A stretch of 44,296 nucleotides of DNA. Origin: an uncultured Prevotellaceae bacterium (GTDB lineage Bacteria > Bacteroidota > Bacteroidia > Bacteroidales > Bacteroidaceae). The position numbers and the translations under genes are program-made. This document shows positions 16,924-26,075 of the stretch, in pieces; position 1 is the stretch's first letter, and the number at the start of each line of letters is the position of its first letter. Below the pieces are notes generated by a model. The model was not told where the DNA came from, ran no database searches, and saw only the letters and a program-made list of their open reading frames with translations. Location: NCBI GenBank assembly GCA_946407895.1, contig CAMJQA010000021.1, positions 1-44,296 on the forward strand. The letters are read 5' to 3'.

Positions 16924-18030
16924 ATGAACAAGATCAAGTATCTGATGCTGGCAGCTACTATGCTGCTGGGCAACTTCGCCTTCACCAGCTGCAGCGATGA
17001 CGACGAGAACGAGAACAACTACACCAAGTACCAGAATGCCGTGGATGCACAAATCAAGGCCGGCAAGAAGCACGACAAGGCCATCCTGCTTGTCGCTTTC
17101 GGCTCCACATGGCAGCAGGCCTTCAATGCATTCGATGCGACTAAGGCTGCCTACGAGCAGGAGTTCAAGGACTATGACATCTACGTGAGCTACAGCTCGG
17201 CCATCTGCATCAACCGCGCTGCTGCAGGCGAGCACAAGGCCGAAGGCGCAGAGGTGCGTAACTACTATGCGCCCAACTTCTGGCTGCACGGCTTCGGCGC
17301 AGCCAGGTATGACGAGATTGTAGTGCAGTCGCTGCAAGTGATACCCGGCGAGGAGTTTACCCGCGTGGTTAACTACATGAAGGACTTTATGAACAACAGC
17401 CTGGGCGACCTGGACGACAAGTACCTGAGCCAGGTAAGCCTGAAGCTGGGCGCACCGCTGCTGACCGACGTAAGGGTAGATGTACCCGCCGTGGCCAAGG
17501 CATTGGACGGTGTATATGCCAGCTATGCACGCCAGGGCGTTGTAGCCTTTATGGGCCACGGCAATCCCAACAACTACGACACGTACAGTGCCAACATCCG
17601 CTACACGCAGCTGGAGGAGGCTCTGCAGCAGATTAACGGCAACTACTTCGTGGGTACTGTTGATATGTCGGAGAACTTCAAGACCCACGTACTGGGCCGC
17701 ATGAAGGAGGCTGGCAAGACGTCGGGCAAAGTATTCCTGCACCCCTTGATGTCCATTGCAGGCGACCACGCTCACAACGACATGGGCGGAGATGACGGTG
17801 AGGACATGAAGCCATCCGAGTATGAATATAATGAGGAGGGTGAGATAGAGGACCTGAGCTGGAAGTGCTACTTCAGCCAGAATGGTTATACGTGCAGCGA
17901 CGAGACCGTGCTGATGTACGGCTTGCTGGAGGTTCCCGCCGTGCGCCAGGTTTGGATGCGTCACACCCGCGAGGCGGTGAATGGCGACGCTCTGGACGAC
18001 TACTATCACAGCATGTTCCCCGAAGAGTAA
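16924..18030 (+). CDS. CbiK-like chelatase, predicted surface lipoprotein
   Basis: A 368-aa class II chelatase related to sirohydrochlorin cobaltochelatase CbiK. The family fold motifs are ILLVAFGSTW (54-63), VVAFMGHGNP with His212, and PLMSIAGDHAHNDM with His282. The middle metal-ligand segment reads VGTVDMSEN, placing Asp247 where CbiK proteins usually have Glu. The N-terminus is a lipoprotein signal with lipidated Cys23 followed by SDDDENE, which fits the Bacteroidota surface-export signal, so the protein is probably on the outer membrane facing outward. Periplasmic CbiK (Desulfovibrio) and the haem-binding CbiK-like lipoprotein IhtB (Porphyromonas) are known relatives. It may insert cobalt, remove metal, or bind tetrapyrroles for the adjacent receptors. 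Confidence 0.85.
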   Translation: MNKIKYLMLAATMLLGNFAFTSCSDDDENENNYTKYQNAVDAQIKAGKKHDKAILLVAFGSTWQQAFNAFDATKAAYEQEFKDYDIYVSYSSAICINRAAAGEHKAEGAEVRNYYAPNFWLHGFGAARYDEIVVQSLQVIPGEEFTRVVNYMKDFMNNSLGDLDDKYLSQVSLKLGAPLLTDVRVDVPAVAKALDGVYASYARQGVVAFMGHGNPNNYDTYSANIRYTQLEEALQQINGNYFVGTVDMSENFKTHVLGRMKEAGKTSGKVFLHPLMSIAGDHAHNDMGGDDGEDMKPSEYEYNEEGEIEDLSWKCYFSQNGYTCSDETVLMYGLLEVPAVRQVWMRHTREAVNGDALDDYYHSMFPEE

Positions 18031-18038
18031 AGAGGGGA

Positions 18039-19433
18039 ATGGGCCGGATTACCGTTGTCGGGTTAGGTCCCGGCAGCCCCGAAGACATAACTCCTGCAGT
18101 GCGACAGGCACTGCGGGAGTGTGCCGTTATAGTAGGGTACAAGTATTACTTCCGCCTGGTGGGGCCATATCTGAACCCAGAATCAGTGTGCATCGACACA
18201 GGTATGCGCCGTGAGCGTGAGCGTGCAGAGGAGGCTTTCCGGCAGGCAGAGGCGGGCCGTGAGGTGTGCGTCATAAGCAGCGGCGATGCGGGCATCTACG
18301 GTATGGCGCCCCTGATTTGGGAGATGAAGCGTGAGCGACATAGCGAGGTGGAGGTGGAGGTCTTGCCCGGCATCAGTGCGTTCCAAAAGGCTGCCAGCCT
18401 GCTGGGCGCTCCCATCGGGCACGACCTTTGCCTCATCTCGCTGAGCGACCTGATGACGCCCTGGGCATTCATCGAGAGGCGAATCCAGGCCGCAGCCATG
18501 GGCGACTTCGTGACGGCCGTATATAATCCGCGAAGCCACGAGCGCTACTGGCAGCTGGAGCGCCTGCGCGAGATATTCCTCCGGCACCGTAGCCCCGGCA
18601 CCGTGGTGGGATATGTACGACAGGCGGGGCGGGAGGGGCAGAAGGCCGTCATTACCACTTTGGCCGAGCTGAAGGCGGAGGACGTGGATATGTTTACCAT
18701 CGTATTGATAGGCAATAGCCATAGCTACGAGTGGGAGAGCCGCTTCATCACGCCGCGGGGCTACTACGACGATGCCCCGGCCGGGGAGGCTGCGGCCGAG
18801 CGCGCCGGGGCGGCCATCATGATGGAGTCGTTCCGCACCATAATGGGCGAGCTAAGGCAGCCTGACCGGCCGCTGGGCGAGCTGTGGCCCCTGCTGCATG
18901 CCATACATACGACGGCCGACTTCACGATGGAGCGCATTCTGCATATTGACGAGGGCGCCGTGGAGAAGCTGTACGGCATGTGCCGCGACGGAAGCCTGCG
19001 ACATATCGTTACGGACGTAACGATGGTGAAGAGCGGTATCCGCAGGGGGGCACTGAGGCGCCTGGGCATCGAGGTTCACTGCTATTTGGACGACGTAGAG
19101 CCCCAGCAGGGCCTTACGCGCAGCCAGCTTGGCATACGGCGGGCCGCCGAGGAGCACCCCGATGCCCTCTACGTCTTTGGCAATGCACCCACCGCCCTGA
19201 TGGAGCTGTGCCGCCTCATCCGGAACGGAGGGGCACGGCCAGCCGGCATCATCGCAGCTCCGGTGGGCTTCGTCCACGTCTGCGAGAGCAAGCACATGGT
19301 TAAGCCTTTCCGCGAGATACCAAAGCTCATCGTCGAGGGCCGCAAGGGGGGCAGCACCCTGGCCGCCACGCTGACGAACGCAATTCTTACCTTCGACGAC
19401 GCCGCAGCCTTACGGCCCGGGCGCGATGTTTAA
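18039..19433 (+). CDS. fused CobJ/CbiH - CbiC/CobH (C17-methyltransferase and methylmutase)
   Basis: Two-domain corrin enzyme of 464 aa. Residues 1-245 are the C17-methyltransferase that contracts the ring (GLGPGS at 8-13, SSGDAGIYGMA at 80-90, LPGISAFQKAASLLGAP around 109-125, AVYNPRS at 160-166). Residues 260-455 are precorrin-8X methylmutase (catalytic His290 in LLHAIHTTADF, TDVTMVKSGI, FGNAPTAL, APVGFVHVCESK). The frame is open further upstream inside the CbiK-like gene, but the ATG at 18039 has an AGAGGGG ribosome site and starts directly with the SAM-binding strand. The two reactions are not consecutive in the pathway, so the fusion does not simply channel one product. Confidence 0.93.
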   Translation: MGRITVVGLGPGSPEDITPAVRQALRECAVIVGYKYYFRLVGPYLNPESVCIDTGMRRERERAEEAFRQAEAGREVCVISSGDAGIYGMAPLIWEMKRERHSEVEVEVLPGISAFQKAASLLGAPIGHDLCLISLSDLMTPWAFIERRIQAAAMGDFVTAVYNPRSHERYWQLERLREIFLRHRSPGTVVGYVRQAGREGQKAVITTLAELKAEDVDMFTIVLIGNSHSYEWESRFITPRGYYDDAPAGEAAAERAGAAIMMESFRTIMGELRQPDRPLGELWPLLHAIHTTADFTMERILHIDEGAVEKLYGMCRDGSLRHIVTDVTMVKSGIRRGALRRLGIEVHCYLDDVEPQQGLTRSQLGIRRAAEEHPDALYVFGNAPTALMELCRLIRNGGARPAGIIAAPVGFVHVCESKHMVKPFREIPKLIVEGRKGGSTLAATLTNAILTFDDAAALRPGRDV

Positions 19434-19452
19434 CCGTCAGGACACTGAGAGC

Positions 19453-20715
19453 ATGGAGTTTTACATCATTGGCATAACGAACAATCCGCTGGCTTGGTTC
19501 CCTCCCGAGGTAATGGAGGTTATCCGCCGTGGTCGCATCTTCAGCGGCGGCACCCGGCATCATGAGCTGGTGCGCCATTTGCTGCCCGAACCGCATGTGT
19601 GGATAGACATAGCGCCACCGCTGAACCAGGTGTTCGAGGCATACCACCGCCATGCCGACCAGCCTTGGGGCACAGACAGGCCGGGGAAAACGTCCCGGGG
19701 GGTGTCGGCAGACTTTCTTAACGCTAAGGAAACGTCCCGGGGGGAGCCCGTGGTGGTCTTTGCCTCGGGCGACCCGCTGTTCTACGGCTTCGCCAGCACG
19801 GTCATGCGCATGGAGCCAGAGGCCAGGGTGCACGTTTTTCCGGCCTTCAACAGCCTGCAGATGCTGGCCCACCGCATGCTACTCCCCTACGAGGCGATGC
19901 GCATGGTCAGCCAGACGGGCCGGCCCTGGCAACCCCTCGACGAGGCACTCATACGGGGCGAAGGCCTCATCGGCGTACTCTGCGACCCGACGAAGACGCC
20001 CGGCGTGATTGCCCGGCGCATGCTGGAGTACGGATACGCGAACTACCGGCTGACGGTGGGCGAACGGCTGGGCAATCCCGAGCAGGAGCGCATACGCGAG
20101 TTTACCCTCTCCGAAGCGGCCCGGGAGGCATCGTGGAGCCACCCCTGCTGCATCATCCTGCAGCAGACCGAGCCGCGGCCACGCCCCTTCGGCATACCCG
20201 ATGCGGCATTCGACCTGCTCAACGGGCGGCAGAACATGATAACCAAGGCCCCGCTGAGGCTGCTCACCCTCTCGGCCCTCAACCTCCACAGGCGCACCTG
20301 CATGTGGGACATCGGCTTCTGCACGGGCAGCGTGAGCATCGAGGCCCGCCTGCAGTTCCCGCACCTGCGGGTAGAGGCCTTCGAGGTGCGGCCCGAGGGC
20401 GAGCAGCTGATGCGGGTCAACAGCCGCCGCCTCGGTGCGCCGGGCATCGGCGTACACATAGGCGACTTCCTCAGTCAGGACCTCGGCGCACTGCCCCGCC
20501 CCGACGCTGTGTTCATAGGCGGACACGGAGGCCGGCTGGCCGAGGTGGTCGAGCGCGCAGGCCGCTACCTGCTCCCCGGCGGCGTCATCGTGTTCAACAG
20601 CGTCAGCCAGGAGAGCGCCAGCCTGTTTCGCCAGGCCGCCGGACCCTGCGAGGAACTATACGTCACGCTGGAGGGGCATCACCCCATCCGGATAATGAAG
20701 AAGAACTATGGATAG
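19453..20715 (+). CDS. cobL: CobL-type fused CbiE-CbiT (C5,15-methyltransferase/decarboxylase)
   Basis: A 420-aa bifunctional enzyme. The CbiE half (1-225) has [10 protein letters not shown] and ASGDPLFYG (104-112). The CbiT half (about 250-420) has the SAM motif [14 protein letters not shown] (285-298) and ends with a typical [13 protein letters not shown] strand. Together they methylate C5 and C15 and decarboxylate the acetate on C12. The start at 19453 is preferred since it begins the CbiE beta strand; an in-frame ATG at 19426 overlaps the preceding stop region. Oddity: between the first CbiE lobe and the GDP motif lies a short in-frame segment flanked by a 15-bp direct repeat (19688-19702, 19730-19744). 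The 3' end overlaps the next gene by 8 nt. Confidence 0.92.
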   Translation: MEFYIIGITNNPLAWFPPEVMEVIRRGRIFSGGTRHHELVRHLLPEPHVWIDIAPPLNQVFEAYHRHADQPWGTDRPGKTSRGVSADFLNAKETSRGEPVVVFASGDPLFYGFASTVMRMEPEARVHVFPAFNSLQMLAHRMLLPYEAMRMVSQTGRPWQPLDEALIRGEGLIGVLCDPTKTPGVIARRMLEYGYANYRLTVGERLGNPEQERIREFTLSEAAREASWSHPCCIILQQTEPRPRPFGIPDAAFDLLNGRQNMITKAPLRLLTLSALNLHRRTCMWDIGFCTGSVSIEARLQFPHLRVEAFEVRPEGEQLMRVNSRRLGAPGIGVHIGDFLSQDLGALPRPDAVFIGGHGGRLAEVVERAGRYLLPGGVIVFNSVSQESASLFRQAAGPCEELYVTLEGHHPIRIMKKNYG

Positions 20716-22558
20716 AGAAACAACGAAGCCGGGCTGCATGGTAGTCTATGTGGCCGAGAAGAGCCTGCCGATGGCCCAGGCTGTGGCCCGCGAGACGGGG
20801 GCAGGCAAGGTGGAGCACTACGGGCCCCAGGTAGCGCGCAGCTGGACGGCACAGCCCCAGGACCTGGTCTTCATCGGAGCAATGGGCATCTGCGTCAGGC
20901 TCATCGCCCCGGTGGTCAGGGACAAGCATGCCGACCCCGCCGTGGTCTGCGTGGACAGCGCCGGGCAGTTCGCCGTATCCGTCATGAGCGGGCACCTGGG
21001 CGGTGCCAACGAACTGACGCGCCGCGTGGCCCGTATACTGGGCGCCAGGCCGGTAATCACCACGCAGAGCGACGCCGAGGGCCTGTGGCCACTCGACACC
21101 CTGGCCCGCCGCTACGGCTGGCAGCAGGCCTACAGCGCGCCCATGAACCGCATCATTGCCCATTACGTGGGCCGGCGGGCCACCTGCCTGCACAGCGAGG
21201 TGAGGACGGAGGGGGCCGACTGGATGGAGCGCACCGCGGCACCCCACGTGCAAATATATCATGGCGAGCAGGAAATGCCGCCACCCCCTCCGGCAGCCGA
21301 GGGCGCAGAGGGCGGGCTCACCGTCCGCGTCACCTGCCGTCCGCTCACGGGCGGTGGAATGCAGCTCGCCTACTACCCCCCCGTACTCCACCTGGGTCTG
21401 GGCTGTGCGCGGGGATGCCCCGTGGCCGACATCCCGCAGCAGATTGAGCGCATACTACACAGCCACGGACTCAGCGAGCTGGCCCTGGCAACCATCGACA
21501 CGATAGAACAGAAGCAAGGCGAGCCCCTGCTGCAAGCCTTGGCCGCACGCTGGCCCTGGGCAAAGGTGAGGATACACACGGCCGAGGGGCTGCGCAACAT
21601 CGACGTGCCCAACCCGAGCGCCTATGCCATGAAGTACGTGGGAACACCCAGCGTGTGCGAGGCCGCTGCCCTCACCTACGGGCCGTTGCTGATGCAGAAG
21701 CAGAAGGGCCCGGACTTCACCGTGGCCGCCAGCATAAGCAGCCAGGCCCTGCCCGGAGGGCACATTGAGATTGTAGGCGCCGGACCGGGCGACCCCGAGC
21801 TGATATCGGTGCGGGGCAAGCACATACTGGAGCAGGCCGACCTGATTCTCTACGCCGGGAGCCTGGTTCCCGAGCGGCTCACGCACTACGCCAAGCCGGG
21901 CGCCACCGTGCGCAGCAGTGCCTCGATGAGTTTGGACGAGCAGTTCAGCCTGATGAAGGAGTACTACGACCGGGGCCGGTTCATAGCACGCCTCCACACG
22001 GGCGACCCCTGCATCTATGGCGCCATCGAGGAGCAAATGGCCCTCTTCGACGCCCACGGCATGCGCTACCACATCACGCCCGGCATATCGGCCTTCCAGG
22101 CTGCTGCCGCCGCCCTGCGCTCGCAGTTCACCATCCCCGAGCGCGTGCAGACCATCATAATTACGCGCGGCGAGGGACGAACCCCCATGCCCGAGCGCGA
22201 GCAGCTGCATCGCCTGGCACAGAGCCGGGCCACAATGTGCATCTACCTGAGCGCGGCCATTGCCGAGAGGGTGCAGGCCGAGCTGCTGCAGGCCTACCCG
22301 CCCGATACGCCGGTGGCCGTGTGCTACAGGCTGACGTGGCCCGACCAGCAGATATGGCGCGGCCGGCTGAGCGACCTGGCCCGGCTGGTCAGGGAGAACG
22401 GGCTCACGCTGACCACGCTGCTCGTCGTCGGCGAGGCCATAGGCAACCGGGAGGGGCAGAGCCGCCTGTATGACAGCACGTTCAGCCACCTGTTCCGCAA
22501 GGGCCGACAGGAAGGGCCTGCCGCAGACGAAACCACACAGGGAGGAGAGGACGTATGA
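20708..22558 (+). CDS. fused CbiG - CbiF/CobM (cobalt-precorrin-5A hydrolase and C11-methyltransferase)
   Basis: A 616-aa fusion. Residues 1-335 are CbiG, which opens the lactone of cobalt-precorrin-5[13 protein letters not shown] (58-69), [10 protein letters not shown] (94-103), [10 protein letters not shown] (229-238), [11 protein letters not shown] (312-322). Residues 350-600 are the precorrin-4 C11-methyltransferase: [49 protein letters not shown]. The C11-methyltransferase produces the substrate of CbiG, so this fusion joins consecutive steps. CbiG belongs to the cobalt-early pathway. A Pro/Gly-rich stretch (190-203) lies between CbiG subdomains. The start overlaps cobL and the end overlaps cbiD by 4 nt. 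Confidence 0.94.
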   Translation: MDRETTKPGCMVVYVAEKSLPMAQAVARETGAGKVEHYGPQVARSWTAQPQDLVFIGAMGICVRLIAPVVRDKHADPAVVCVDSAGQFAVSVMSGHLGGANELTRRVARILGARPVITTQSDAEGLWPLDTLARRYGWQQAYSAPMNRIIAHYVGRRATCLHSEVRTEGADWMERTAAPHVQIYHGEQEMPPPPPAAEGAEGGLTVRVTCRPLTGGGMQLAYYPPVLHLGLGCARGCPVADIPQQIERILHSHGLSELALATIDTIEQKQGEPLLQALAARWPWAKVRIHTAEGLRNIDVPNPSAYAMKYVGTPSVCEAAALTYGPLLMQKQKGPDFTVAASISSQALPGGHIEIVGAGPGDPELISVRGKHILEQADLILYAGSLVPERLTHYAKPGATVRSSASMSLDEQFSLMKEYYDRGRFIARLHTGDPCIYGAIEEQMALFDAHGMRYHITPGISAFQAAAAALRSQFTIPERVQTIIITRGEGRTPMPEREQLHRLAQSRATMCIYLSAAIAERVQAELLQAYPPDTPVAVCYRLTWPDQQIWRGRLSDLARLVRENGLTLTTLLVVGEAIGNREGQSRLYDSTFSHLFRKGRQEGPAADETTQGGEDV

Positions 22559-23589
22559 AGGAGGCCACGGCATTGCGGACGGGCTTGAGCACGGGCAGCT
22601 GCGCCACGGCCGCTGCCGTGGCGGCGCTGCGGGTGCTGCTGGGCGGCGACGCGCCACGCAGCGTATGGTTCACCCTGCCGCGCGACGGCGAGCGCAGCAT
22701 GAACATACTCCGCACCGAGCACGGACGCGGATGGGCCGAGGCCACCGTGCGCAAGGACGGCGGCGACGACCCGGACGCCACGCATGGCGCCCTCATCAGG
22801 GTGCGCGTGGCCTTCGCAGCCACGCCCGGCATAGCCTTCCGCGGGGGCGAGGGAGTGGGCCGAGTCACCCTGCCCGGGCTGGGGCTCGAGGTGGGAGAGC
22901 CGGCCATCAACCCGGTACCGCGCCGCATGATGGCCCAGAACCTGCGCCGCCTCTACCAGGGCGGACTGGAGGTAACCGTAAGCGTGCCCGAGGGCAGGAG
23001 CATCGCCCGACGCACCTTCAACGAGAAGGTTGGCGTAGTGGGAGGCATCAGCATACTGGGCACCACCGGCATCGTGCACCCATTCTCGCACGAGGCCTTC
23101 GTTGAATGCATGCGCCGCGAGATGGAGGTAGCCCTGGCCATGAAGCTGCCGCGCCTGGTGCTCAACAGCGGCAAGCGCAGCGAGCTGGCCATCCGGGCAC
23201 GCTACCCCGCCCTGCCCGACCAGGCCTTCATCCACTACGGCAACTTCATTGGCGACGCCCTGCGGCTGGCTCAGCAACTGGGAGTGCGGCGGCTCACCCT
23301 GGGCGTCATGATGGGCAAGGCCGTAAAGCTGGCCGCCGGCTTCGACAACACACACTCGCACCAGGTGACGATGGACCGCCAGTTCGTATCGCGCCTGGCC
23401 CAGGAGGCCGAATGCAGCGCACAAAGCATCGGCCTCATCGCGAACATCAACATGGCCCGCCAGCTGATAACCGACCTGCCGCCGTCCGACCTGGAACGAC
23501 TGAGCGCGCTCATCAGCCGCCGATGCCACGCTACGGCCAGCCGCATATACGGCGGCGAGCTGGAGTTCATACTGCTGACCAACCTGTAG
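22555..23589 (+). CDS. cbiD: cobalt-precorrin-5B C1-methyltransferase CbiD
   Basis: A 344-aa enzyme that methylates C1 in the cobalt-early cobalamin pathway, directly after the CbiG step. Recognised by the N-terminal [18 protein letters not shown], the middle [16 protein letters not shown], and the C-terminal [17 protein letters not shown]. Length is normal. The ATG overlaps the stop of the CbiG-CobM gene (ATGA), so translation is coupled. After this gene the operon changes from ring synthesis to transport. Confidence 0.94.
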   Translation: MKEATALRTGLSTGSCATAAAVAALRVLLGGDAPRSVWFTLPRDGERSMNILRTEHGRGWAEATVRKDGGDDPDATHGALIRVRVAFAATPGIAFRGGEGVGRVTLPGLGLEVGEPAINPVPRRMMAQNLRRLYQGGLEVTVSVPEGRSIARRTFNEKVGVVGGISILGTTGIVHPFSHEAFVECMRREMEVALAMKLPRLVLNSGKRSELAIRARYPALPDQAFIHYGNFIGDALRLAQQLGVRRLTLGVMMGKAVKLAAGFDNTHSHQVTMDRQFVSRLAQEAECSAQSIGLIANINMARQLITDLPPSDLERLSALISRRCHATASRIYGGELEFILLTNL

Positions 23590-23640
23590 GGCCGCGGAGG
23601 GAAAAAGCCCTTACGCGTGCGTATATATAAATGTATAGGA

Positions 23641-24795
23641 ATGAGACATAGAGCAACACTAATCATCATGGCCGCCCTGCTCGGCCTGAGCGCCTGCCGC
23701 GGAGGCGGGGGCAAGCAGGCAGGCCGGCAGCCCGAGGCCGACACGGCCCAAGTGGATGTACGCGCCGAATATGCGCAGAACTTCAGCGTAACCCGGCACG
23801 GGCCCGGCGTGCGCCTGCTCACCATCAGCCACGCCCAGGGCACCCTCCCGGCCGCCTACCGATACGCACTCATAGCCCCCGGCGCACGGGCCGACAGCAT
23901 CCCGGAGGGGTACGAGCCGCTCGGGGTGCCCGTAGGCCGCATCGTATGCATGACGTCGCTCCAGCTGGCCTCCTTCATAGCCCTGGGCGAAACGCAGCGC
24001 GTATGCGGCATCACCAGCACGCGCCACCTCTTCAACCAGCAGATGCAGCGGCAGCTGCAGAGCGGAGAGACGGCTCAGATTGGCATAGAGGGCAACTTCG
24101 ACCACGAAACCATCATGGCCATCGACCCGCAACTCATCCTCATCTCGCCATCCAAGCGCGGCGGATACGACGTGCTGACGGAGAGCGGTCTGCCCCTGAT
24201 GCCCCACCTGGGATACCAAGAGCCCACCCCACTGGGCCAGGCCGAGTGGATAAAGGTGGCCGGCATGCTCACCGGGCGCGAGGCCGAGGCCAACGCATAC
24301 TTCGACCGCGTGCGCTCGAACTACGAGAAGCTGGCCCAGCGCGTGAGGGAACTGCCCGCCGACGTGGAGCGGCCTACCGTAATGTCGGGCGACATGAAGG
24401 GCGGACACTGGTATGCCAACGGGGGCCGCAGCTACCTGGCGCGCATCTTTGCCGACGCCGGGGCGCGCTACTTCCTGGCCGACAACGAGGACACGGGCGG
24501 CGTCAACCTCGACTTCGAGACCGTCTATGCACACGGAGCCGAGGCCGAGTACTGGCGCATCAGCAACAGCTTCCAGGGAGAGTTCACCTACGAGGCCCTG
24601 TCGGCACAGGACAACCGCTTCGCTGACTTCCGCGCCTACCGCGAGCGAAAGGTCATCTACTGCAACATGGCAGACAGGCCCTTCTACGAGTCATTCCCCG
24701 TCCGGCCCGACCTTTTGCTCTCCGACTTCGCCAGTATCTTCCACCCCACCCTGCTGCCCGGCCACAAGCCCCAGTACTACAGCCTGCTGGAATGA
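23641..24795 (+). CDS. BtuF-like substrate-binding lipoprotein
   Basis: A 384-aa periplasmic binding protein of the TroA/BtuF fold. The ATG at 23641 is chosen over an in-frame GTG at 23617, because it begins a compact lipoprotein signal ending LLGLSAC. The first lobe starts at VGRIVCMTSLQLASFIALGE, typical of ABC binding proteins for cobalamin and iron complexes. It continues with FDHETIMAIDPQLILIS, and the second lobe contains MSGDMKGGHWYANGGRSYLA (read to 20 residues) and DNEDTGGVNLDFE. Corrinoid binding is inferred from operon membership; the fold also serves haem and siderophores. A 145-nt gap without obvious signals separates it from the permease gene. Confidence 0.85.
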   Translation: MRHRATLIIMAALLGLSACRGGGGKQAGRQPEADTAQVDVRAEYAQNFSVTRHGPGVRLLTISHAQGTLPAAYRYALIAPGARADSIPEGYEPLGVPVGRIVCMTSLQLASFIALGETQRVCGITSTRHLFNQQMQRQLQSGETAQIGIEGNFDHETIMAIDPQLILISPSKRGGYDVLTESGLPLMPHLGYQEPTPLGQAEWIKVAGMLTGREAEANAYFDRVRSNYEKLAQRVRELPADVERPTVMSGDMKGGHWYANGGRSYLARIFADAGARYFLADNEDTGGVNLDFETVYAHGAEAEYWRISNSFQGEFTYEALSAQDNRFADFRAYRERKVIYCNMADRPFYESFPVRPDLLLSDFASIFHPTLLPGHKPQYYSLLE

Positions 24796-24940
24796 GGGCC
24801 CGACGGGCAAGACACCGGCCCCGTAGCAGGCAAACCGCCGCACGGAGCGGCCCCTATACGCCCCGCACAGACCGCACGCGGCACAGCCGAAGCACCCGGG
24901 CAGGCAAAGACAAACCGACCACATCAAAACAAAGAGAACA

Positions 24941-25942
24941 ATGAGAAGAACCATCGCAATAGCCGTGCTGCTCGCCGTGCTGCTCGTGCTGAACATATTC
25001 ATCGGCTCCGTGCCCCTGTCGCCCTCGGCAGTGTGCGACGCCCTGCTGGGCGCGCCCGGCGTGCCCACCGTTGCGCACAACATCATCTGGAAGAGCCGCC
25101 TGCCACAGGCACTCACCGCCATGATGGCCGGAGCCGGGCTGGCCGTGAGCGGGCTCCAGATGCAGACCGTCTTCCGTAACCCCCTGGCCGGGCCCACCGT
25201 GCTGGGCATCTCCAACGGCGCATCACTGGGCGTGGCACTCGTAGTGCTCCTCAGCGGCGCCCTAGGCGGGCAGGCACTCTCCAGCCTCGGCCTGGCCGGC
25301 GAGATGGCCACCACCGCCGCCGCCATCCTGGGCGCCCTCGTCGTCATGGCCCTCATCCTGGCCCTCTCGGCCCGGGTGCGCTCGGGCGTCACCCTGCTCA
25401 TCATGGGCGTTATGATAGGATACGTGGCCAACGCACTCATCGGCGTGCTGAAGTTCTTCTCCATCGAGGAGGACGTGCGCACCTTCGTCGTATGGGGCCT
25501 GGGCAGCTTCTCCCGCGTCAGTCCCCAGCGCATGCCGCCCTTCCTCAGCGCTATGACCGCCCTGCTCGCCCTCAGCCTGCCCCTGAGCAAGTCGCTCAAC
25601 GTGCTGCTCCTCGGCGAGAACTACGCCCGCAACCTCGGCCTCAACGTACGCAGCGCCCGTGCACAGGCCATCCTCTCCAGCGGCATACTCTGCGCCGTCG
25701 TCACAGCATACTGCGGCCCCATCACCTTCCTCGGCCTGGCCGTGCCCCACATCTGCCGCGGGCTGCTCCGCACCAGCGACCACCGCCGCCTGCTCCCGGC
25801 CTGCATGATGGCCGGAGGGGCCATGGCCCTGCTCTGCAACCTGCTCGCCCGCATGCCGCACATGGAGGGCGCCCTGCCCGTCAACTCCGTCACCGCCCTC
25901 ATCGGCGCCCCCGTCGTATGCTGGGTACTGATGAAGAGATAA
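24941..25942 (+). CDS. BtuC/FecCD-family ABC permease
   Basis: A 333-aa inner-membrane permease with about ten hydrophobic segments, of the BtuC/FecCD family. Typical motifs: RLPQALTAMMAGAGLAVSGL, MQTVFRNPLAGPTVLGIS, the coupling-helix region around LGENYARNLGLNV, and YCGPITFLGLAVPHICRGLL. Partner of the BtuF-like protein, probably for corrinoid import. The matching ATPase (BtuD) normally follows, but the next gene is an unrelated coiled-coil protein with its own promoter, and no Walker-type ORF is seen on either strand nearby. This is the last gene of the riboswitch operon. Confidence 0.88.
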   Translation: MRRTIAIAVLLAVLLVLNIFIGSVPLSPSAVCDALLGAPGVPTVAHNIIWKSRLPQALTAMMAGAGLAVSGLQMQTVFRNPLAGPTVLGISNGASLGVALVVLLSGALGGQALSSLGLAGEMATTAAAILGALVVMALILALSARVRSGVTLLIMGVMIGYVANALIGVLKFFSIEEDVRTFVVWGLGSFSRVSPQRMPPFLSAMTALLALSLPLSKSLNVLLLGENYARNLGLNVRSARAQAILSSGILCAVVTAYCGPITFLGLAVPHICRGLLRTSDHRRLLPACMMAGGAMALLCNLLARMPHMEGALPVNSVTALIGAPVVCWVLMKR

Positions 25943-26027
25943 CCTCCGGCAGGGCTGGAGAAGAAGCAACATCAGCACGGTGCAGATGAAAAAATGACGC
26001 CGCTAAGCAAACTTTGGCGCCCCAATA

Positions 26028-26059
26028 TTTGCATAATCCTGCGTTTCGACGTAAATTTG
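26028..26059 (+). promoter_or_regulatory. promoter of the coiled-coil gene
   Basis: TTTG at 26028-26031 and TAAATTTG at 26052-26059, 20-nt spacer. It gives a leader of about 10 nt before the ATG at 26076 and marks the gene as its own transcript, separate from the corrinoid operon. Confidence 0.72.
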
Positions 26060-26075
26060 TGGGCAAAAACAACCT

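Noticed and set aside
25943..25965. Terminator after the BtuC-like gene
   Set aside because: CTCCGGC and GCTGGAG can pair, but no T tract follows.
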